Below are positions 1 through 5,037 of a DNA stretch of 7,579 bases, piece by piece. Under the pieces are notes generated by a model, which saw nothing but the letters and a program-made list of their open reading frames with translations, searched no databases and was not told the origin of the DNA. This DNA comes from CAYSLZ01 sp964468355 (GTDB taxonomy: Bacteria; Patescibacteriota; Microgenomatia; UBA12405; JAHJSD01): assembly GCA_964468355.1 (NCBI GenBank), contig CAYXSV010000014.1, positions 1 through 7,579 on the forward strand. Direction: 5' to 3'. Each line of letters starts with the position of its first letter. Position 1 is the stretch's first letter. The translations under genes and the position numbers were made by a program.

Positions 1-2008
1 GCACATGAACGTCTTTACCCTTAACCTCAGCTTTCGGTTCGCAGCCGTTAAAAATGACGAAATAAGCGTTTTCGCTATCATACTCCGTAGAGGACCAACT
101 TTCGTTTTCGCCATCACAGCCAAAGCAGGTACCAGAACATGAACCGGAATTGCAAAGATTTTCCAAAATGGTTTTATCTGGAAGATACCAGTCGGTTTTG
201 CCTCCGTGATCTAAAGTGTCGCAGTAGTGGCAAGCCTCAAAATCACTGCCTTGGCCTACGCAGGAAGAAGCGTTTAGTTCATCTAATGACCATGGGTACT
301 GGCTTGCTGAGGTCGGCGACCAGCATTTATCAGCGTTGCAGTCTACATAGACGGTGTCGCCGTTAGCACAGTTAAGTGTTTCGTAACCTGTGCCGTCACA
401 AGTGCAATCCATTGGATCACAGGGGTCAGGTTCAACATACTTCGTCTTTGCCATCAGCACCACTTCTCCGTCGGTGTCAATATAATTTTCAGGGCTGGTG
501 TCTATAGTCCCGGTTAAGTCTGCATCAGCGGCAGAAGTAAAATCACTGCTGGCCAGCTGTTCCCAAGCGGAGGAGTTGTAGTCCCAAATATAAAAGTAGG
601 TGGAGTAGCCGGATTCCGTTTCACCGTAGCCGTTCCATTTTAAGTCCAGCTGGGTGACGTCGGATTCGGATTCGTCGATAAAGAATTTGTAAAGTTGGGC
701 GTCATAGTCGCCGTCACTTGAAGCGTTAGCCGATTCCCACCGCGCCCCGTCATCGGAAGCAATGTTGCTGTAGTCGGTATCTGTAGCTTCACTAGTACCG
801 GTATCATCCGGCCCAGAAAAGATACTTGCCCCGTAATCCTCGTAGGCGTAAAAATCGTTAGTTGATTGGGTAACGTTAACAAAATTGTAAGTGGAAGTAC
901 CCGGGTCGTTGTAGGCGTAGACGGTTTGACCTCCGAATTCAAAACGCAGAGTGTGTTTGCCTGCTTTTAAGGTCTTATGGGTGACGGTTGCGGTTTTGTC
1001 ATTGCACTCCCAGTTGGGTACGTGGATTACATCATCTTCTAATATTTGCGGGGTTACTTCTTTGTCTCCGCAAGTTAAAGATACAAATTCGTCATCTTCA
1101 ATAGTTGCTTGGTCGTCAGGAATAATTTTTAAATCCGCTTTTCCTTCTGTTTCAAAGTCAACCACCCAGTCGTCGCCTTGTTGCGGGTGGGAATGGACAG
1201 TAAGAACGGTCAGCTGAAGTGTCGGGTCGATTTTTATTGGGTATTTTCTTTCCGGCGACATCAGCCAGTTTTTGTCAACTGTGATTGTCAACAACTTTCC
1301 CTCCTCGCCCAATTCCCCAACCTGCGAGGTTAAATCCTTAGGAACCTCGGAGGTTTTTCCTTGGGCGAGGTTTTCCTTGACGGAATTACGTTGAATATCT
1401 ATTTCAACATTTTCACTTTTCACGCCGGAGGCGTCTTCCATATACGGTTTGGGAATGTAAAAGAGTTCTTTGCCGTCGTCGTTAAAGAAGTGCCATAAAC
1501 CGTCTTTGCCTTTTTTGGGAGTTAAACCCTCCAAACTAATTGTAAATTGAAACTGATTTTGTATGTTTTGTTCTCCCTCCGCCTTTTTTTCAACCTCCAA
1601 GGATCCTTCGGAACCTTGCAGGTTTTTATTAGCCAAAGCTCCCGGGTTTTTTAAAATAATCTCTTCTTTTAATCCACTTGCCCGGCCGGCGTTATCTTTA
1701 ATTAAAGAATATGAATAAGCCCGGCCATTGCCAACATCAGCAATCAGCTTATCACCATCTTTTTTCCATTCAATGTTCTCGTAAGGCAGGTTAAAAATAA
1801 GTACTGCCCCGTCTTTTTTAAAAATTACCTTTGTCGGGTCTTTTTTGCCGGCAAAACTAGCCGTAAAAGAAGTGTTTTTGGTCTGATAATTACCGTCTTT
1901 GGCCTTGACTATTGACGACTGTTTTGAACCACCAGAAATAATTAAACCAACAAGAAAACCAACCGAAATTATTCCTCCGGCAATTAAATGTTTTTTATTT
2001 ACTACCAT
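1..2008 (-). CDS. Secreted/anchored modular protein with C-terminal Lcl_C (DUF1566) domain, partial
   Basis: Reading the minus strand from the ATG at 2008 gives 669 codons with no stop; the gene leaves the window at base 1, so its C-terminus is missing. Residues about 9-25 form one hydrophobic segment (signal anchor or uncleaved signal peptide). Residues about 30-260 resemble the beta-rich leader of CPR surface proteins and Rhs-like proteins, ending in the linker YPIKIDPT (to residue 263). Residues 264-366 form a beta domain with DDWVV, a likely disulfide pair (C312, C334) and a closing YAYN. Residues about 370-525 look like another beta-sandwich (LDLKWNGY, YFYIWDYNSSAWE). Residues about 560-660 match Lcl_C/DUF1566: KCWSP, DWYLPD (about 606-611) and SWSSTEY (637-643) followed by NAYFV. 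Fourteen cysteines lie between residues 530 and 656. Lcl_C domains occur on extracellular proteins, some adhesive; a surface-binding role is inference. No Shine-Dalgarno is visible; the start is chosen because it is the ATG directly before the hydrophobic segment. Confidence 0.85.
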   Translation of the reverse strand, partial: MVVNKKHLIAGGIISVGFLVGLIISGGSKQSSIVKAKDGNYQTKNTSFTASFAGKKDPTKVIFKKDGAVLIFNLPYENIEWKKDGDKLIADVGNGRAYSYSLIKDNAGRASGLKEEIILKNPGALANKNLQGSEGSLEVEKKAEGEQNIQNQFQFTISLEGLTPKKGKDGLWHFFNDDGKELFYIPKPYMEDASGVKSENVEIDIQRNSVKENLAQGKTSEVPKDLTSQVGELGEEGKLLTITVDKNWLMSPERKYPIKIDPTLQLTVLTVHSHPQQGDDWVVDFETEGKADLKIIPDDQATIEDDEFVSLTCGDKEVTPQILEDDVIHVPNWECNDKTATVTHKTLKAGKHTLRFEFGGQTVYAYNDPGTSTYNFVNVTQSTNDFYAYEDYGASIFSGPDDTGTSEATDTDYSNIASDDGARWESANASSDGDYDAQLYKFFIDESESDVTQLDLKWNGYGETESGYSTYFYIWDYNSSAWEQLASSDFTSAADADLTGTIDTSPENYIDTDGEVVLMAKTKYVEPDPCDPMDCTCDGTGYETLNCANGDTVYVDCNADKCWSPTSASQYPWSLDELNASSCVGQGSDFEACHYCDTLDHGGKTDWYLPDKTILENLCNSGSCSGTCFGCDGENESWSSTEYDSENAYFVIFNGCEPKAEVKGKDVHV

Positions 2009-2056
2009 ATTTTTTATCAGTTTTGTTAATTTTTTTTCTATCTAATTTCATACCAA

Positions 2057-2083
2057 ATTGTAGCACATTTACCTAGTGGTCAA
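2057..2083 (-). promoter_or_regulatory. Promoter of the Lcl_C-domain protein gene
   Basis: On the minus strand TTGACC (2083-2078, 5 of 6 to the -35 consensus) is followed after 15 bp by TACAAT (2062-2057, 5 of 6 to the -10), with TG one base before it (extended -10). The predicted transcript starts near 2050, giving a leader of about 40 nt without a Shine-Dalgarno. The spacer is shorter than the usual 17 bp. This is the best two-box promoter in the window. Confidence 0.55.
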
Positions 2084-2102
2084 GGGCTCTCTATACACTT
2101 CT

Positions 2103-2137
2103 ACCACTAAACACCAAGCATTTAGCATTAAGCCCTT
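2103..2137 (+). repeat. Degenerate heptamer array in the divergent promoter region
   Basis: Five consecutive 7-base units can be read: ACCACTA, AACACCA, AGCATTT, AGCATTA, AGCCCTT. The two central units differ by one base. The first and last units are also arms of inverted repeats with TAGTGGT (2074-2080) and AAGGGCT (2082-2088). The array ends just before the -10 box of the dehydrogenase gene. Confidence 0.5.
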
Positions 2138-2140
2138 TTA

Positions 2141-2149
2141 TGCTATTAT
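2141..2149 (+). promoter_or_regulatory. Extended -10 promoter of the dehydrogenase gene
   Basis: TG at 2141-2142, one base, then TATTAT at 2144-2149 forms an extended -10 element. No good -35 is seen 16-18 bp upstream. Only 10 nt separate the hexamer from the ATG at 2160, so transcription would start within a few bases of the start codon (near-leaderless mRNA). No Shine-Dalgarno lies in that space, which fits this reading. Confidence 0.5.
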
Positions 2150-2159
2150 GTAATTAACA

Positions 2160-3140
2160 ATGTCAAAAATTGCTTTTTTTGAAGTCCATGAGCGGGAAAA
2201 AGATTTGATTCTTAAAGCGGCTGACAAGTTAGGAGCCGACATATATCAGGAGGAAGTAGAAAAGGCAGTTTCGGAAGCCAAAAAATATGAAATTATTTCT
2301 CCATTTGTATATTCTAATTTAACCAAAAAAGTACTCAAGCAGCTGCCGAATTTAAAAATGATTGCCACCCGGTCAACCGGCATGGACCATATTGACAAAG
2401 ATTACTGCCGGGAAAAAGACATAAAAGTGGCTAATGTCCCCCACTACGGCAAAAACACCGTTGCTGAGCACACTTTTGCCTTGATTCTCGCTCTTTCCCG
2501 CCGGATTCCGGAAAGTTTAAGAAGGGTGAGGGAAGGCAGTTTTTCGTCAATCGGGCTGACCGGCTTTGATTTAAAAGACAAAACTATCGGTGTTGTCGGC
2601 GTGGGAACAATCGGCCAGTATGTTGTCCAAATTGCCAACGGGTTTGGAATGAAAGTCCTCGGTGTTGCCCGCACCCCTGATAAAAAATTAGCCAAAAAAC
2701 TCGGTTTTGAATACCTGGCTTTTGAAGAAGTGCTTAAAAAATCCGATATTATTAGTTTTCATCTTCCTTTGACCAAACAGACTTTCCATATGCTGGACAG
2801 GAAAAATATTAAATTAATGAAAAAAGGAAGTTTGTTAATCAACACCAGCCGGGGGCCGGTGGTGGAGACCGAAGCAATTCTTCAAGCAGTTGAAGAAGGT
2901 AGATTAGCAGGAGCGGGGTTGGATGTGCTAGAGGAAGAAGAATATCTTGATAATTCCAGAAAACTATTTGAACCGTATCAGTCAAAAGACGATCTTAAAG
3001 AATTAATTGCTGCCCATCTTTTACGGGAAAAACAAAACGTAATTATCACCCCGCACAACGCTTTTAACACTAAAGAGGCAATTGAGAGAATTGTTTCTAC
3101 GACAGTTGAGAATATAGAGGAATTCACTTCGTCATCCTGA
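2160..3140 (+). CDS. D-isomer-specific 2-hydroxyacid dehydrogenase (D-lactate dehydrogenase-like)
   Basis: A 326-residue cytosolic NAD(P)-dependent oxidoreductase that interconverts a 2-keto acid and its D-2-hydroxy acid; pyruvate/D-lactate is the likeliest pair, giving NADH reoxidation in a fermentative cell. The substrate-binding part covers about 1-100 and the C-terminal end. A Rossmann domain (about 101-295) carries GVGTIG (147-152). The catalytic set is visible: R231 in NTSRGP, E260 within the LEEEE run, and H299 in ITPHNAF. RSTGMDHID (71-79) and NVPHYGKNTVAEH (92-104) are the family's substrate and hinge segments, and length is normal. The residue after beta-2, usually Asp in NAD-specific members, lies in VARTPD (A170, R171), hinting at relaxed or NADP preference. 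The start is the first ATG, 10 nt after a -10 box. The last residues (SSS) and the TGA stop lie in a hairpin repeat that seems to have replaced the original 3' end. Exact substrate is not readable from sequence. Confidence 0.9.
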   Translation: MSKIAFFEVHEREKDLILKAADKLGADIYQEEVEKAVSEAKKYEIISPFVYSNLTKKVLKQLPNLKMIATRSTGMDHIDKDYCREKDIKVANVPHYGKNTVAEHTFALILALSRRIPESLRRVREGSFSSIGLTGFDLKDKTIGVVGVGTIGQYVVQIANGFGMKVLGVARTPDKKLAKKLGFEYLAFEEVLKKSDIISFHLPLTKQTFHMLDRKNIKLMKKGSLLINTSRGPVVETEAILQAVEEGRLAGAGLDVLEEEEYLDNSRKLFEPYQSKDDLKELIAAHLLREKQNVIITPHNAFNTKEAIERIVSTTVENIEEFTSSS

Positions 3141-3155
3141 ATTTATTTCAGGATC
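3131..3155 (+). repeat. Hairpin repeat overlapping the dehydrogenase stop codon
   Basis: ATCCTGAA (3134-3141) and TTCAGGAT (3147-3154) form a perfect 8-bp stem with a 5-base loop, preceded by GTC. The gene's last serine codons and its TGA (3138-3140) fall inside the left part. A second GGATC follows at 3160-3164. The 'GTCATCCTGAA...TTCAGGATC' word resembles short dispersed repeats I know from many bacterial intergenic regions; copy number here is unknown. No T-run follows, so it is not a classic terminator, although it could protect the 3' end. Confidence 0.6.
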
Positions 3156-3185
3156 GACAGGATCAAAATTACTTTGAAGTTTAAG

Positions 3186-3241
3186 ATTCCGAAACCGCAG
3201 TACTAGAGCAAAACACAGTACACGGTAAACAAGTTCGGAAT
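3186..3241 (+). repeat. Nested hairpin repeat in the convergent gap
   Basis: Outer arms ATTCCGAA (3186-3193) and TTCGGAAT (3234-3241) are perfectly complementary. Inside them a second imperfect stem pairs ACCG (3194-3197) with CGGT (3223-3226) and GTACT (3200-3204) with AGTAC (3217-3221), with a 12-base loop (3205-3216). AAACAAG (3227-3233) stays unpaired. On the minus strand the outer part reads as a 'GTCATTCCGAACTTGTTT...TTCGGAATC' word of the same style as the neighbouring repeat, with the inner stem looking like an insertion into its loop. It may also help end transcription between the convergent genes, but no T-tract is seen. Confidence 0.55.
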
Positions 3242-3275
3242 GACACAAAGTTTACTTCCGCAAAAATCCGCGAAT

Positions 3276-3506
3276 TTATGCTTCCGGGTCGATCCCTAAA
3301 AAGCGAAGAACTACTTCTCTACGGTAGCGGCGGTCGCCGCGTTCATTAATTCTTATTGCCGGAAGCTTACCTTTTTTGCCCCAACGCTTAAGAGTAATTA
3401 CAGAAACGCGTAGTATTTTAGCAACTTCTTTCGGCGTTAAAAGCGCAGGTAAATTTTCCAAATCCATTTGTTCTATTGGTTTTTTATTTTCTTTTTTATC
3501 ACTCAT
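3276..3506 (-). CDS. Small MerR-type / excisionase-like helix-turn-helix DNA-binding protein
   Basis: A 76-residue protein that is almost entirely one winged-helix DNA-binding domain of the MerR/HTH_17 class. The first 18 residues are polar and Lys-rich. LLTPKEVAKILRVS (about 22-35) is the helix-turn-helix, VITLKRWGKKGKLP (36-49) the recognition helix and turn, and GDRRYRREVVLRFLG (57-71) the wing and closing helix. There is no effector or dimerisation domain, so it is not a classical metal or drug sensor; a local transcription factor or nucleoid accessory role is likely. A longer frame starting at 3545 adds MEILIIFDILYIE, but that stretch runs through the TATTAT promoter and AT-rich repeats, so MSDKKENKK is chosen as the start. 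Two direct TATCAAAA copies lie just upstream and could be its own operator. It follows the glycosyltransferase gene by 83 bp on the same strand and converges with the dehydrogenase gene. Confidence 0.82.
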   Translation of the reverse strand: MSDKKENKKPIEQMDLENLPALLTPKEVAKILRVSVITLKRWGKKGKLPAIRINERGDRRYRREVVLRFLGIDPEA

Positions 3507-3514
3507 TTCTATAT

Positions 3515-3525
3515 ATAATATATCA
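3515..3525 (-). promoter_or_regulatory. -10 promoter element of the MerR-like gene
   Basis: On the minus strand TATTAT (3520-3515) ends 8 nt before the ATG at 3506. The overlapping reading TGATATATT (3525-3517) would be an extended -10. No Shine-Dalgarno is present between box and start, so the mRNA is probably near-leaderless. This element supports the 3506 start over the one at 3545. Confidence 0.45.
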
Positions 3526-3538
3526 AAAATTATCAAAA
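3521..3538. promoter_or_regulatory. Two direct TATCAAAA copies, candidate operator
   Basis: TATCAAAA occurs at 3521-3528 and 3531-3538, exactly 10 bp apart, so both copies face the same side of the helix. The first copy abuts or overlaps the -10 region of the MerR-like gene. The same word recurs as an inverted pair upstream of the glycosyltransferase gene (4580-4604). A binding site for the adjacent regulator is inference. Confidence 0.35.
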
Positions 3539-3543
3539 TTTCC

Positions 3544-3597
3544 AAATTATAAATTATGAATTAAGAATTTTTACCCTAATTACTAGTTACTACTTTG
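3544..3597. repeat. Two heptamer arrays between the MerR-like and glycosyltransferase genes
   Basis: 3544-3571 reads as four 7-base units: AAATTAT, AAATTAT, GAATTAA, GAATTTT. After TACCC, 3577-3597 reads as TAATTAC, TAGTTAC, TACTTTG. The second array runs over the glycosyltransferase stop codon (3590-3592). The two arrays use different words but the same period. Confidence 0.55.
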
Positions 3598-4525
3598 TAC
3601 TCTCTATCCGTTTCCAATTTCCCGAATAAGGCTTTTTTAAGATTTTACGCTCAATAAAAACCGCCAGCCAGACATAAAGACGACATACTATTAATAATAG
3701 TATCCAAAAGTATTCTTTAATATTCTTGGGATAAGTCAAAGCCAGCCATAACCCCTTAGTTTCTTGACTAAAACTGCGCATTTGCCTCACGGGCACAACT
3801 TGTTTCACCCCTACAGTTGCCAATTGAATATATCCGGAAATAGTTCTCTTTTTCTGGGTTATCCAATCGGAAGTATTGGTTGGAAACTTAACTCTTACTT
3901 CAGCGCCGGGAGCATAACCAATTTTATAACCCTGTTTCCAAATCTGACGGGACAACCAAGCGTCATCGACAAGAATATTTTCCGGCATGGGAGAAACCAA
4001 ATCTTTTTTAACCGCCAGCAAATACCCGCTGGCATCAAAATATTCTTTCAGGGTTGCCCGGAAAGTTCGCTGGCGGTGAGCGGCATAAGTTAAAAAATGC
4101 GCCCAAAAACCAAACAAATAATTACGGGGATTTACCGGTACCGGCCTGCCGGTGGCAAGACCAATGTTATCAGTAGGGACAAGTCGCGACTTGTCCCTAC
4201 AACAAAATTCTTTAACCAATTCCCCCAACGCCGCCTTACCCAGCTCCACATCGCCGTCGGTTAAAATCAATATATCGCCTTTTGCCTTGTTAAAGGCCAA
4301 ATTCAACGCCGCCGGTTTACCTTTTCCTTTATCTTTAATCCATTTGACTACTTGAAGCTTGTCGCAACTTATAGCCGATTCTTTGGTCTTTTCATCCGGA
4401 CAAACGAGTAAGATTTCGAATTTTTTACTGAATTTTGACAACTGGCATTCAATTTGTCCAACAAGTCGACCAACTGTTTTCGGCTCATTTTTGGCGGTTA
4501 TAATTACACTGTAATTCATTTCCAT
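3590..4525 (-). CDS. Family 2 glycosyltransferase (GT-A fold) with C-terminal membrane segment
   Basis: About 311 residues. It transfers a sugar from a nucleotide donor to an envelope or lipid acceptor at the inner face of the membrane. YSVIITAKNE (5-14) is the first GT-A strand; ILILTDGDVEL contains the metal-binding DxD (D90, D92); ASGYLLAVKK (about 165-174) and VDDAWLS (D187, D188, the likely base region) follow; QKKRTISGY (about 224-232) stands at the QxxRW-like site. One hydrophobic segment (about 272-291) should anchor the C-terminus. Residues about 108-119 (CCRDKSRLVPTD) are an extra loop encoded by a perfect palindrome, placed between the DxD strand and GLATGRPV where I would expect only a few residues. 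Starts are possible at GTG 4528, ATG 4525 or ATG 4519. 4525 lies 8 nt after a TACTAT box; 4519 has GGAAG 8 nt upstream and matches the usual first strand. Acceptor and donor cannot be read from sequence. Confidence 0.85.
   Translation of the reverse strand: MEMNYSVIITAKNEPKTVGRLVGQIECQLSKFSKKFEILLVCPDEKTKESAISCDKLQVVKWIKDKGKGKPAALNLAFNKAKGDILILTDGDVELGKAALGELVKEFCCRDKSRLVPTDNIGLATGRPVPVNPRNYLFGFWAHFLTYAAHRQRTFRATLKEYFDASGYLLAVKKDLVSPMPENILVDDAWLSRQIWKQGYKIGYAPGAEVRVKFPTNTSDWITQKKRTISGYIQLATVGVKQVVPVRQMRSFSQETKGLWLALTYPKNIKEYFWILLLIVCRLYVWLAVFIERKILKKPYSGNWKRIESTK
4173..4200. repeat. Perfect 28-bp palindrome inside the glycosyltransferase gene
   Basis: The half-site GTAGGGACAAGTCG (4173-4186) is followed immediately by its exact reverse complement (4187-4200), with no spacer or mismatch. 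It lies in frame in the glycosyltransferase gene and encodes most of a surplus 9-10 residue loop. Chance formation of a 14-bp perfect arm is very unlikely. It looks like a mobile palindromic element tolerated in coding sequence. No second copy exists in this window. Confidence 0.8.
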
Positions 4526-4533
4526 CACTTCCG

Positions 4534-4539
4534 ATAGTA
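4534..4539 (-). promoter_or_regulatory. Candidate -10 box of the glycosyltransferase gene
   Basis: TACTAT on the minus strand (4539-4534) ends 8 nt before ATG 4525 and 14 nt before ATG 4519. No -35 is recognised. The spacing matches that seen at three other genes here. GGAAG directly after it could instead serve as a weak ribosome binding site for 4519. Confidence 0.35.
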
Positions 4540-4579
4540 TTCTGCCAAATATTGTAATTTTTTGTTTTTGTCCATTTTA

Positions 4580-4604
4580 TTTGATAAAAAAATAAGTTAT
4601 CAAA
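4580..4604. promoter_or_regulatory. Inverted repeat TTTGATAA-N9-TTATCAAA, candidate operator
   Basis: Eight-base arms at 4580-4587 and 4597-4604 are perfectly complementary around a 9-base spacer. The site is about 55-80 bp upstream of the glycosyltransferase start. The arm repeats the TATCAAAA word found upstream of the MerR-like gene. Being AT-rich, it could arise by chance; the sharing of the word is what makes it worth listing. Confidence 0.35.
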
Positions 4605-4794
4605 AGAATAATTTGTCGCCAGCAACTCAAAATTTTTTATGACAACCACCCCACTTTTGCTTTCATTTAATCTTTTGTCGTTTTTTTTGCAATTAAAAAT
4701 TTTATTTTAAAAACAAACTTTTAAAATTACCCTATAGTTTTATAATCTTTACTAGGTTAGCATAAAATTATTCGGACAAGTGATTAATTTTAAT

Positions 4795-4822
4795 AATTTT
4801 CAATTTCCAATTTTCAATTTTA
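4795..4822. repeat. Heptamer array in the gap downstream of mreB
   Basis: Four contiguous 7-base units: AATTTTC, AATTTCC, AATTTTC, AATTTTA. Viewed at period 14, a 12-base word (4795-4806) recurs exactly at 4809-4820. Confidence 0.6.
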
Positions 4823-4944
4823 TTTTATAAGATATGCTCAAACCTTTACACTAAGTGCTAAATTGTCTTTCTGATACAATTTTTTTAACATTTTTTTTAG
4901 TATGTTTAAGGTTTAATCTAATCAATAACTACATCTTCGCCTTA

Positions 4945-4964
4945 ATAATATTAATTAATATTAT
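4945..4964. repeat. Perfect 20-bp AT-only palindrome
   Basis: ATAATATTAA (4945-4954) is followed directly by its reverse complement TTAATATTAT (4955-4964). It contains no G or C and sits about 75 bp downstream of the mreB stop. It could be an easily melted or protein-bound site; with AT-only sequence the statistical weight is moderate. Confidence 0.5.
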
Positions 4965-5037
4965 AACATTACCGATTTATAAATATTTATAACTTAATTA
5001 AATGCCTCTTTTGTCTTATAAAGACAACCTACAGGAT

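Larger units (their letters stand above)
4529..5037. other. AT-rich 509-bp intergenic gap without a recognisable gene
   Basis: I see no plausible coding frame, no tRNA and no known structured RNA between the glycosyltransferase start and the mreB stop. The segment is very AT-rich with several T-runs. It holds an inverted repeat at 4580-4604, a weak stem AAAATTA/TAATTTT (4764-4770, 4785-4791), a heptamer array (4795-4822), a weak stem AAATTGT/ACAATTT followed by T's (4860-4882), a 20-bp AT palindrome (4945-4964) and a stem TTGTCTT/AAGACAA (5011-5027). The last is just downstream of mreB but lacks a T-tract on the minus strand. Confidence 0.6.

Noticed and set aside
139..1217. Open frames at 139-366 (+), 640-942 (-) and 951-1217 (+)
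   Set aside because: They lie inside the continuous minus-strand frame of the Lcl_C-domain gene, which has recognisable domains along its length; their translations are low-complexity or domain-free.
2444..2695. Minus-strand open frame opposite the dehydrogenase
   Set aside because: Antisense shadow of a gene with a complete catalytic set; no recognisable protein features.
3507..3545. Longer start for the MerR-like protein at 3545
   Set aside because: The added MEILIIFDILYIE is encoded by the AT-rich promoter region with TATTAT and TATCAAAA repeats and is unlike the N-termini of this family.
3764..4355. Plus-strand open frames at 3764-4093 and 4152-4355
   Set aside because: Antisense to the glycosyltransferase gene, with no domain or signal and no promoter.
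5011..5027. Stem TTGTCTT/AAGACAA as an intrinsic terminator of mreB
   Set aside because: The stem is AT-rich and on the minus strand it is followed by A/G-rich sequence, not a T-tract.
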